From contig JAHFQC010000019.1 of NCBI GenBank assembly GCA_023259375.1, positions 27,272 to 71,035 of the forward strand: 43,764 bases of DNA. The letters run 5' to 3'. Made by a program: the position numbers and the translations under genes. The stretch comes from Alphaproteobacteria bacterium. GTDB taxonomy: Bacteria; Pseudomonadota; Alphaproteobacteria; Micropepsales; Micropepsaceae. Positions 34,721 through 41,950 of this stretch are shown in pieces. Numbering within the stretch: the stretch's first letter is position 1; each line of letters begins with the position of its first letter. The notes beneath the pieces are model-generated. The model made no database searches. It had not been told where the DNA came from and saw only the letters and a list, made by a program, of their open reading frames with translations.

Positions 34721-35365
34721 ATGACAGCTTTGCTTGAAGCCCCGCTGGCCTCTGAGATTGCCCGTTTACTGACCGAAGCGAAGGCCAGCGAAGCGGCGAT
34801 GAATGCCCGCCGCGCTGACTTCACCGGCGATCCCACCGGCGACTATCGCGATTTCTACGCCCGCACCAAGGATCTCTATCTCGCGGTGGCGCCCGACACT
34901 GCGCGTCTTCTCTATGCTTTGGCGCGCGCCACCAAGGCGCAAGTCGCGGTCGAGTTCGGCGCTTCGTTCGGCGTCTCCACGCTGCATCTCGCCGCCGCGC
35001 TGAAGGACACCGGCGGCCGTCTCATCACCACCGAATTCGAGCCCGAAAAGGCGGTGCAGTTGCGCAAGAACCTGGCCGCGGCGGGCGTCGCCGATCTGGT
35101 GGACGTGCGCGAAGGCGATGCGCTCGAAACCCTCGCCCGCGATTTGCCGGCCCGTATCGATCTTGTGCTGCTCGACGGCGCCAAGCCACTTTATCCGAAA
35201 ATCCTCGAGCTGCTCGAACCGCACTTCGCGGCCGGGACGCTGGTGGTCGCCGACAATTCCGATATGTGCCCCGACTACGTCGCCTTTGTACGTGAGACTG
35301 CGAATGGCTATCTTTCGCTGCCGTGTGTCGAAGACGTCGAATTATCGTTGTGGATCGGCAAGTGA
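34721..35365 (+). CDS. SAM-dependent O-methyltransferase
   Basis: A class I methyltransferase of 214 residues in the O-methyltransferase family. The SAM-binding motif is AVEFGASFGVSTLHLAAAL, with the acidic ribose ligand in ITTEFEP and the metal/substrate region LVLLDGAKPLYPKILELLEPHF. The start MTALLEAPL at 34721 lies just after the TetR operator. The likely TetR control suggests an inducible role, perhaps on a catechol-type compound; the substrate cannot be told. Confidence 0.88.
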   Translation: MTALLEAPLASEIARLLTEAKASEAAMNARRADFTGDPTGDYRDFYARTKDLYLAVAPDTARLLYALARATKAQVAVEFGASFGVSTLHLAAALKDTGGRLITTEFEPEKAVQLRKNLAAAGVADLVDVREGDALETLARDLPARIDLVLLDGAKPLYPKILELLEPHFAAGTLVVADNSDMCPDYVAFVRETANGYLSLPCVEDVELSLWIGK

Positions 35366-35803
35366 TGCCCCATTCACCATGAACGGGGTGAGATAGTTTC
35401 CGTCCACAATTATCACGTTTTGTTCGCGCCTCTTGAACGCGTGCGGCGGCTTCCCACATCTCAGTGGAACCATCGGAGTTGGCCGCATGACGTTCTTTCG
35501 TTGCGATCGCAACTACGCTCCGTCCCCAATCTGACGCGGAACCAGACAGGGTTATGGACTTGCACCCCGCGCTTGTCCCAACGATTCTGCCATCGTCGCT
35601 GTCCGCCATGTGCCTCAGGTGATGTCGGATCGCGCTAGCCGCCAAGGCGGCAGCGTCAAGCGCATGTGGCAGGGTCCGCAACGCCCGAGGAGAAGCAATG
35701 GTGCAGACCGGACGCTTGTTGGCTCAAGCGCGCGCTGCTCGCCGGACCTTCGAGGGTGAAACAGACGGAAAGCGGCAACGCTTTGGCGCCTGTTTTCGCT
35801 TAT
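35366..35803. other. 438-base gap without a recognised gene
   Basis: No reading frame here looks real; the frames that cross it are antisense extensions of the neighbours. Visible structures are a 14-bp perfect palindrome gttgcgatcgcaac (35500-35513) and a 6-bp stem gccgcc/ggcggc (35638-35651). The base composition is a little less GC-rich than the genes. A degraded gene is possible but not shown. Confidence 0.5.
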
Positions 35804-36406
35804 CTACGGCTCCAGCTCGGTGTCCCAGTACAAATAATCCGACCAGCTATCGTGCAGATAATTCGGCGGGAACAGGCGGCCGTGATTGCGAAGCTCGGTG
35901 ACCGACGGCCGGTGCGGGCGCTGGCGCGGATGCATGCCGCACTGCTGCGCCAGTCTTCCGCCTTTCAAGAGATTGCACGGCGCGCAGGCGGTGACGACAT
36001 TGTCCCAGGTGGTTCGGCCGCCGCGCGAACGCGGGATGACGTGATCGAAGGTGAGGTCTTCGTTGGCGCCGCAATACTGGCACTGGAAGCGGTCGCGCAG
36101 GAAAACATTGAACCGGGTGAAGGCGGGATTGCGCGCCGGCCTGATGTAGGTTTTCAGCGAAACGACGCTCGGCAGCCGCATCTCGAACGAGGGCGAGTGG
36201 ACGCAGCGATCGTATTCTTCCAGGATGTTAACACGGTCCAGGAACACCGCCTTGATGGTGTCCTGCCAGGACCACAGAGACAAAGGGAAGTAACTCAACG
36301 GACGGAAGTCTGCGTTGAGGACCAGCGCCGGGCAGTTTTCAGGACTGCGCGCGGCTAGCACGACACGACCCTTTTGAAGATCTGCCTCCGTATCATAGCG
36401 ACGCAC
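35804..36406 (-). CDS. HNH endonuclease
   Basis: A 200-residue nuclease-like protein of the type common in alphaproteobacteria. The HNH core holds Cys109 and Cys112 (CQYCG), Asp121-His122 (FDHVIPRSRGG), Asn136 and Cys141-Cys144 (CAPCN), so all zinc and catalytic positions are kept. The N-terminal part (VLNADFRPLSYFPLSLWSW) is specific to this group. The start is GTG at 36406. It is a single gene with no methylase or phage genes nearby; a repair or RNA-linked role is possible but unproven. Confidence 0.88.
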   Translation of the reverse strand: MRRYDTEADLQKGRVVLAARSPENCPALVLNADFRPLSYFPLSLWSWQDTIKAVFLDRVNILEEYDRCVHSPSFEMRLPSVVSLKTYIRPARNPAFTRFNVFLRDRFQCQYCGANEDLTFDHVIPRSRGGRTTWDNVVTACAPCNLLKGGRLAQQCGMHPRQRPHRPSVTELRNHGRLFPPNYLHDSWSDYLYWDTELEP

Positions 36407-36535
36407 ACTCTACGGCTCCGACGCCGCGCTGCCAAGTCGCTGCATCGCCGCCAACATATGTGATTCCCTGTGACGGAACGGCGACGGCAGGGATTGATTG
36501 ACCTTTTGGCAGCGGCGCTGGATTGTCCCGCCGTC

Positions 36536-37402
36536 ATGCCGACCTCCCGTTTTGCCCCCAGTCCCACCGGTTATCTCCACCTCGGCCACGCCTTCGCCGC
36601 GCTGACGGCGGCGCGCTGTGGCACGCGGTTCCTGGTGCGCATCGAGGATATCGATGCCACCCGCTGCCGCCCGGAATACGAAGCCGCGATTTTCGAGGAT
36701 CTGGCCTGGCTCGGGCTTGCCTGGGAACAGCCGATGTTGCGCCAGTCCGCCCGCATGGGCGCTTACGCAACGGCGCTGGAGCAACTCAAGGCGCAAGGGC
36801 TGGTCTATCCCTGCTTTTGCACCCGCGCCGAGATCGCCGAGGAAATCGCTCGCGCCGGCGATGCCCCGCATGGACCGGATGGCGCGCTCTACCCCGGCAC
36901 CTGTCGGAATCTTTCCGCCGCCGAACGGACAGAAAAGATCGCCGCCGGAATTCCCTATGCCTTGCGCCTCGATGCCGCCAAGGCTGCCGGCGTGGTCGGC
37001 TCTCTCGCCTTCACCGAACTGGGTGCCGGACCCAATGGTGAGACCGGCCGCATTGCGGTCGATCCGCTCCTGTTCGGCGACGTCGTCCTGGCGCGCAAGG
37101 AAACCCCGTCCGCCTATCATCTCGCCGTGGTGGTCGACGATGCCTTCCAGGGTGTCGACTTGGTCACCCGCGGCCACGATCTGTTTCCGGCAGCGCATAT
37201 CCAGCGCGTGTTGCAGGCCTTGCTAGGATTATCCGAACCCGCCTACGCCCATCACCGCTTGATCCTGGATGCCGACGGCAAGAAGTTTTCCAAGCGCGAC
37301 CACGCCGTAACTTTGCGCGCGCTGCGTCAGCGGGGCGTGACACCGGATGAGATCATCGGCCGGGTCGGTCAGGCCGATGCGCCGATGATTTCCTGCAGAT
37401 AG
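36536..37402 (+). CDS. gluQ: Glutamyl-Q tRNA(Asp) synthetase
   Basis: A truncated glutamyl-tRNA synthetase that attaches glutamate to queuosine in tRNA(Asp). It has 288 residues from the ATG at 36536 (MPTSRFAPSPTGYLHLGH), which starts the family motif; a GTG 66 bases earlier is a possible alternative. There is no anticodon-binding domain. The zinc ligands are CFC and the later Cys in YPGTC. The KMSKS equivalent is KKFSKRD. Its 3' end overlaps the converging winged-helix gene by 34 bases. Confidence 0.92.
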   Translation: MPTSRFAPSPTGYLHLGHAFAALTAARCGTRFLVRIEDIDATRCRPEYEAAIFEDLAWLGLAWEQPMLRQSARMGAYATALEQLKAQGLVYPCFCTRAEIAEEIARAGDAPHGPDGALYPGTCRNLSAAERTEKIAAGIPYALRLDAAKAAGVVGSLAFTELGAGPNGETGRIAVDPLLFGDVVLARKETPSAYHLAVVVDDAFQGVDLVTRGHDLFPAAHIQRVLQALLGLSEPAYAHHRLILDADGKKFSKRDHAVTLRALRQRGVTPDEIIGRVGQADAPMISCR

Positions 37403-37665
37403 GCGACATAGGCTTCGAAGGCGCGCCGGCCCTGAGGTGTCATGGAAACCCGGGTACGCGGACGCTTGCCGACGAAGTCCTTGGCGACCGCGACATAGCC
37501 CGCTTCTTCGAGCGTCGTGATATGGGCGCCGAGATTGCCTTCGGTGGCGCCGACGATCGCTTTCAGCCGGACGAATTCGAGCGCTTCGTCGACAGGCAAC
37601 GGCTTCAACGCCGCCATGATCTTGAGGCGGACGGGCTGATGGATAGTAGGATCGGGTTGTTCCAT
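37369..37665 (-). CDS. Winged-helix DNA-binding protein
   Basis: A 98-residue single-domain regulator (MarR/ArsR/PadR-like winged helix): PVRLKIMAALKPLP, LKAIVGATEGNLGAHITTLEEAGYV, then a basic beta wing (DFVGKRPRTRVSMTPQGRRAF). Its ATG follows the membrane-protein stop by one base (tgagatg order on the minus strand), so the two are translated together. Palindromes in the promoter at 38.24-38.27 kb suggest it controls its own operon. Its 3' end lies inside the end of gluQ. Confidence 0.87.
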   Translation of the reverse strand: MEQPDPTIHQPVRLKIMAALKPLPVDEALEFVRLKAIVGATEGNLGAHITTLEEAGYVAVAKDFVGKRPRTRVSMTPQGRRAFEAYVAYLQEIIGASA

Positions 37666-37666
37666 C

Positions 37667-38218
37667 TCATGCCGTCCGAAACCAAAGGCCGGTCAGGATC
37701 ATCGCGCCACCGCCGACGGCCGCGAACCAGAAGAAGATCGGCTCGATGAAGTAGTAGCCGATCAAAGTGAGAGCGGCGACCACCACGCCTGAGGCGACGT
37801 AGCGAAGCCCGCGCCATAATCCAATCGCCATATAGGCGCAGCCGGTGATGAGGGCCGGATAGGCGCAAAGTTGCCGGCCGGAGTGCGGCGGCAGAATGGC
37901 ATACGTGGCAAAGACGAAGAACAGGATGATCGCCCACAACGCTCCCATGCGCCAGGCATAAGGACCGGAGGTTCCGTATCGTCTATAGCGCCGGCCAAGC
38001 ACGATTCCGCCGACGGTGCCGATTGCGACCAATGCGAGCCATAGCGGCAGCCCGTAGCCCGGAAACAATCCCGTGCCGCCGTAGCCGATGATCCAAATGA
38101 TTCCCCACATGATCAAATGGGGGGAGGAGCAATGATAGAAATAGAGCTGCGAAGACCGGCGGCTCGCTTCTTCCACCTGCTGCAGACTGGCCGAGGCCTC
38201 TTGCGACGACAGCGACAT
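37667..38218 (-). CDS. Multi-pass membrane protein of unknown function
   Basis: A 183-residue protein with about six hydrophobic segments (near 34-50, 58-76, 92-109, 117-135, 139-156 and 160-178) after a short polar, helical N-terminus (EASASLQQVEEASRR). Conserved His and Trp residues in SSPHLIMWGIIWIIGYGG are notable. It precedes a winged-helix regulator with a one-base gap. Such pairs exist in other Proteobacteria without known function; a membrane signal sensed by this protein and passed to the regulator is a guess. Confidence 0.75.
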   Translation of the reverse strand: MSLSSQEASASLQQVEEASRRSSQLYFYHCSSPHLIMWGIIWIIGYGGTGLFPGYGLPLWLALVAIGTVGGIVLGRRYRRYGTSGPYAWRMGALWAIILFFVFATYAILPPHSGRQLCAYPALITGCAYMAIGLWRGLRYVASGVVVAALTLIGYYFIEPIFFWFAAVGGGAMILTGLWFRTA

Positions 38219-38238
38219 GGGTGGCACCCTCTAGAAAC

Positions 38239-38270
38239 ATAGATTACTCTATAGCACAGAGCTTTGTGCT
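38239..38270. promoter_or_regulatory. Two adjacent palindromes in the membrane-protein promoter
   Basis: ataga and tctat (38239-38252) with four bases between, touching a larger inverted repeat agcaca-N6-tgtgct (38253-38270, 16 of 18 bases symmetric). They lie 21-52 bases upstream of the operon start, right for a repressor binding at or over the promoter. The winged-helix protein is the obvious candidate. Confidence 0.5.
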
Positions 38271-38292
38271 TCAAGCTACCTTCGGTTGGGCG

Positions 38293-38988
38293 TCACCAGT
38301 CGTTCAGGGCTTCAAAGCGCGCAAACCCGGCGCTGCGGGCCCAGCGATCCCATTGCTGGCGTAGGCGGGAGGTCGCGATTGGGCTACCGGTGCCTTGGCC
38401 GATGCCAAATATCGCCAGCCGCACGCAACCGCGATACAGCCGCTGGTCCGGCCTTGGCAGGTCATCGCCGTGATTGAGACGGGCATACTCCGAATCTTCG
38501 ATGCCGTCGCTGGCCAGGATGATCGTGGTCGGCATCCCGCTGCAGCCTATCGCACGAATGTAATTGTCTAGGAATGCCAAGATGTTGGTCTTCTGTTGGC
38601 TGCTCCAGCGGCCGCTTGCGACCAGCCGCGGAGTATTGGCGATCAGCCTCTGAATCTCCGCGGCGACCCGCTCCGGCCGCGCCCGCACCGAGATCACGGT
38701 ATCGTAGGCAAAGCCATTGGACGCCGGGTCATAGCTGCCGAAGGTACGGACATGAACTTCGGATGCCATGCCGAGACGGCTGACGATCCCGCTGATGCGC
38801 TGGCCGACGCGTGCCGCGAAAGCGGGGTTGTCGACCAGCGGATTGGATTTCGACAGATCGAGCCCGATGATGATCCGTTCGGGATGCAGCGTGCTCTGGT
38901 CGGAATATCCGTGCGAGATCTGCATCGCCAGCGCGCCGCCCGCCGCCAGAGCCACGGCCGTCAGCGCGCCCAGAACGAATCCCCGCAT
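38293..38988 (-). CDS. Secreted VWA-like domain protein
   Basis: A 231-residue protein with a signal peptide or N-terminal anchor (MRGFVLGALTAVALAAGGA) followed by a von Willebrand A-like fold. The first strand IIIGLDLSKSNP carries the DXSXS metal site (Asp44, Ser46, Ser48), and TTIILASDGIED is the family's fourth-strand SDG block. Two Cys (GCSG, RGCV) lie in the mature part. The ATG at 38988 has ggggga upstream; the frame opens at 39036 and 39000 as well. Just upstream on the same strand lies a four-helix membrane protein, likely its partner. Confidence 0.75.
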   Translation of the reverse strand: MRGFVLGALTAVALAAGGALAMQISHGYSDQSTLHPERIIIGLDLSKSNPLVDNPAFAARVGQRISGIVSRLGMASEVHVRTFGSYDPASNGFAYDTVISVRARPERVAAEIQRLIANTPRLVASGRWSSQQKTNILAFLDNYIRAIGCSGMPTTIILASDGIEDSEYARLNHGDDLPRPDQRLYRGCVRLAIFGIGQGTGSPIATSRLRQQWDRWARSAGFARFEALNDW

Positions 38989-39086
38989 GATGTCCCCCAT
39001 GCGCATGCTTCGCCTCTGGTTATCGGCGAGCCGCAACGGCGACTCTAGTCGAGGACGGCATCAGGCGATAGCGGTTCATGGCCGCC

Positions 39087-40145
39087 TCATCCCCGCGCTT
39101 CGGCCGCTTCGATCAAATGCAACAGCGCAAAATCCTTCCGCCGCTGCCTGTAGTCGCTGGCGATGTGAATGTTGCGAACGTTGTTCTCGGCCGTCTGCAT
39201 GTAGAGCGCGGCGACCGTGGTGACGATGAAGAACACGACACTGGCGAAGGCAAACCAGAACCATTTGTCGGCGTGGGCCAGGGACGTATCCGACAGTTTG
39301 GGCAAGCCGAGTGAAACCCCGTCGCTGCTGCGTGCAGCCGCCCGCGGAGCCGCCATGGATGCGGTCTGCACGCCGGCCTCTGCAGCGAACAATTGCTGGA
39401 TGGAATCGTTGTTTGGTTGCGCCGGCTGCTCTTGGGCCGTTGCCGTGCCGCCCGCCATGTTGTTGTAGGCGACTAGATAGCCGAGTCCGGAAATCATCAG
39501 CATGGCAAGTACGAACGAGGCGGCAATCATCGTGTTGCGGCCGTAGGCGCCGGTGATCTTGAGCATGAAATGAACAATCAGGACCGCGAACACGACCTGC
39601 AGCGACTTGAACACGATCGACGCCTGCAGCGCCGGCGGCACCACCATGAACTCATTGGCGAGCGCCCGCGTCCACACTTCGCGGATGATGTGGTAGTCGA
39701 CGAACATCGAGATCAGCACGATGACCAGCGCGAGGGCCGCCGCACCGGCATAAAGCGGCTTGTAGTGCGCCACTTGCCGGCTCTTCTCCATGTTGCGGGC
39801 GATGATGGCGTCGTCGGTTTCGACGGTTTCGTTCTCCGCGTTCGCCCCGGAACGGGTTTCGGCGGCGCTCTTTTTCTTGGCGCATCGATCGAGGATCTGG
39901 TTGTAGCCGGCGACGCGTTCGCCTTCGCGGCGCCAGTCCGGCCCCCAGCTTGGCTTATCCACAGGGGTTTTGAGCCGCTCGATGAGCTGGGCTTTGAGTC
40001 TGGCCCGCACCACCGGGGTCATCGCGCCTATGGCGGCAAGTTTTTGAGCTTCCTCCTGAAATTCTTCCGGGCTGAGCCCGTGCAGAAGGTCGCGAGACAG
40101 TGCTTTTCTGGATGTCGGCTGGACCTCGGAGGCAGTTCTGGTCAT
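39087..40145 (-). CDS. Four-helix membrane protein of unknown function
   Basis: A 352-residue protein. The N-terminal 130 residues are soluble and charged (LSPEEFQEEAQKLAAIG), then membrane segments lie near 131-152, 176-195, 205-226 and, after an Ala/Gln/Pro-rich stretch of about 65 residues, 296-316. The last 35 residues are basic. I recognise no family. It is 98 bases upstream of the VWA-protein start and on the same strand, so the pair is probably one transcript. A role in membrane stress or protein assembly with the VWA partner is only a guess. Confidence 0.72.
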   Translation of the reverse strand: MTRTASEVQPTSRKALSRDLLHGLSPEEFQEEAQKLAAIGAMTPVVRARLKAQLIERLKTPVDKPSWGPDWRREGERVAGYNQILDRCAKKKSAAETRSGANAENETVETDDAIIARNMEKSRQVAHYKPLYAGAAALALVIVLISMFVDYHIIREVWTRALANEFMVVPPALQASIVFKSLQVVFAVLIVHFMLKITGAYGRNTMIAASFVLAMLMISGLGYLVAYNNMAGGTATAQEQPAQPNNDSIQQLFAAEAGVQTASMAAPRAAARSSDGVSLGLPKLSDTSLAHADKWFWFAFASVVFFIVTTVAALYMQTAENNVRNIHIASDYRQRRKDFALLHLIEAAEARG

Positions 40146-40210
40146 TGCATTTCCCCGTTGCTACACTTTGCCGGGAACGCGCACGCGAGAAATAAGCCTC
40201 GTTGACAGAG

Positions 40211-40226
40211 TTAACTGCGGGTTTAC
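40211..40226. promoter_or_regulatory. CtrA-like site between divergent genes
   Basis: ttaa-N7-tttac differs by one base from TTAA-N7-TTAAC. It lies in the 161-base spacer between the four-helix membrane protein (-) and the SnoaL-like gene (+). Weak evidence by itself. Confidence 0.25.
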
Positions 40227-40306
40227 GGCCGCATTATTGCTGACTGGGACGTATTTGCGGCAAAAGTTGGCGGCGTCCCGCCACAATTCATGGTAGAGAG
40301 GAGCTC

Positions 40307-40765
40307 GTGCACCGAAGCCTGATCGCCAGTTTTGTCCTGCTCGCCGCCGCGGCCGGGGCCGCGCCGAAGGATGACATCCTGGCTGCCGACCGGGCCTTCT
40401 CCGCGCTCAGCGCGGCGAAAGGTGCCCACGCTGCTTTCCTTGCGTATATAACCGACGATGTTCGTCTGTTCGACGGCGCTCACCCGCCTTTGATCGGCAA
40501 GGCGGCGGTGGCAGCGTATTATGCCAGCGAGGAGAAAGCCGATCCCGCCTATGCCCAACGGCGTCTGGAATGGACGCCCGCGGAGGCGGAGATTTCGCTC
40601 GACGGCGTTCTCGGCTGGACCCGCGGCACCTGGGCGTTTTCGAGCCCGAAGCCCGATGGTGCGAGCCTTAGGCTGACGGGCTATTACGTCACGGCGTGGC
40701 GACGGCAGAGCGATGGTACCTACAAGGTCTGCCTCGATATTGGCGGGGCCGACAGGCCGAAGTGA
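40307..40765 (+). CDS. Secreted SnoaL/DUF4440-like protein
   Basis: A 152-residue protein with a signal peptide (cleavage near AAGAAP) and an NTF2-like fold: DDILAADRAFSALSAAKGAHAAFLAYITDDVRLFDGAHPPLIGKAAV, in the style of DUF4440, then strands ending in GYYVTAWRRQSDGTYKVCLDIGG. Members often lack a proven activity. The start is GTG at 40307 with gaggag just upstream. hisE begins nine bases after its stop, so it leads a SnoaL-hisE-hemD run. Confidence 0.78.
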   Translation: MHRSLIASFVLLAAAAGAAPKDDILAADRAFSALSAAKGAHAAFLAYITDDVRLFDGAHPPLIGKAAVAAYYASEEKADPAYAQRRLEWTPAEAEISLDGVLGWTRGTWAFSSPKPDGASLRLTGYYVTAWRRQSDGTYKVCLDIGGADRPK

Positions 40766-40773
40766 AGGATTGG

Positions 40774-41091
40774 ATGAGTCACGTCCTCGATAGACTGTTC
40801 GCAACGATCGCCGCCCGCCACGGCGCCGACCCGAAGGTTTCCTATACCGCCAAACTGCTCGCCGAGGGTGTCGAGCGTTGCGCCAAGAAATTCGGCGAAG
40901 AGGCGGTCGAAACCATCATCGCGGCTTCCGCCGGTAAGAAGGCCGAGGTCGTCACCGAATCCGCTGATGCGCTCTACCATTTGATGGTCCTATGGGCGGC
41001 GTGTGGCGTTGAACCGGATCAGGTTTGGCAAACGCTCGCTTCGCGCGAGGGCCGATCCGGATTGGAAGAGAAGGCTTCCAGAACCAAATAA
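40774..41091 (+). CDS. hisE: Phosphoribosyl-ATP diphosphatase
   Basis: Removes pyrophosphate from PR-ATP in the second step of histidine synthesis. The 105 residues start at the ATG at 40774 (MSHVLDRLFATI), which has aagga upstream; a longer frame overlaps the previous gene. The MazG-like metal site is EEAVE with ESADALYHL. It sits with hemD (taatg overlap) and not with hisF, which is 29 kb away, so the usual hisF-hisE pairing is broken. Confidence 0.94.
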   Translation: MSHVLDRLFATIAARHGADPKVSYTAKLLAEGVERCAKKFGEEAVETIIAASAGKKAEVVTESADALYHLMVLWAACGVEPDQVWQTLASREGRSGLEEKASRTK

Positions 41092-41816
41092 TGCGCATAC
41101 TGATCTCCCGTCCGCAGGAGGATGCGGCCCGACTCGCCGAGCTGTTACACGCACGTGGCCACGAGCCGTTATGTGCCTCTTTGCTTTCGGTGCGGTTTTT
41201 CGATGGTCCCGAACTGACGTTCGAAGGTGTCAGCGCCATCGTTGCCACCAGTGCCAACGGCATCCGGGCGTTTGCGAAACGCACCGAGCGGCGCGATTTA
41301 CGCATTTTGGCTGTCGGCCCTCAAACCGCCGATGCGGCCAAGAAAGCCGGCTTCGAGGAGGTCGAATGCGCTGACGGCGATGCCGCGACGCTGGCCGAGA
41401 AAGTGCTCGAGTGGGTCAAGCCGGAAGAGGGTGTGCTCCTGCATGCCGCCAGCGCCGATAACGAAGGCCAGCTGAAGACGCTGCTTGCCGAAGAAGGCTA
41501 TACCGTCGACGTGATGGTCCTCTATGAAGTGGTGGCGCTGCACAAGCTGCCGGAGATTGCGCGCGAAGCGCTGGTGCATCATGCGCTCGACGCGACCGTC
41601 GTGTTCTCTTCGCGCTCGGCCATGGCGCTGCGCGACTGCATTATCAGGGCCGGTCTTGCCGATGCGTGCAAGAACATCGCAGCGGTTTGCATCAGCACCG
41701 CGACGGCCATCGCACTGGAGCCGCTGGTGTTCCGGAAGGTCATCGTTGCCGAGCGTCCCAATCAAGCGGCGATGCTCGATGCGGTGGAGCGTGCCGAGGC
41801 GGCGCCGAAGGCCTGA
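41091..41816 (+). CDS. hemD: Uroporphyrinogen-III synthase
   Basis: Closes hydroxymethylbilane into uroporphyrinogen III. It has 241 residues starting at MRILISRPQED, with the two-domain HemD pattern: IVATSANGIRAFAKR, LAVGPQTADAAKKAGF, then VVFSSRSAMALRDCI and AVCISTATAIAL. It shares bases with the hisE stop (taatg). HemD is normally next to hemC; here hemC is at 6.4 kb, next to tsaD. Sequence identity between HemDs is low, but the overall pattern is convincing. Confidence 0.88.
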   Translation: MRILISRPQEDAARLAELLHARGHEPLCASLLSVRFFDGPELTFEGVSAIVATSANGIRAFAKRTERRDLRILAVGPQTADAAKKAGFEEVECADGDAATLAEKVLEWVKPEEGVLLHAASADNEGQLKTLLAEEGYTVDVMVLYEVVALHKLPEIAREALVHHALDATVVFSSRSAMALRDCIIRAGLADACKNIAAVCISTATAIALEPLVFRKVIVAERPNQAAMLDAVERAEAAPKA

Positions 41817-41950
41817 ATCGCTCGCCGAGCGCTGGCGACTAAATTTGCATCAGATATTTCCTGCATTGCCGAATTTGCAGGCGGCATTCGCCTAGGCTTT
41901 CGGCAGCCTGGCCATTGACGAAATAGGGCGCCAGACCGTCAAATTTGGCC

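Noticed and set aside
35025..35681. Minus-strand frame across the gap after the O-methyltransferase
   Set aside because: It runs antisense into the methyltransferase, and the part in the gap shows no recognisable domain or good ribosome binding site.
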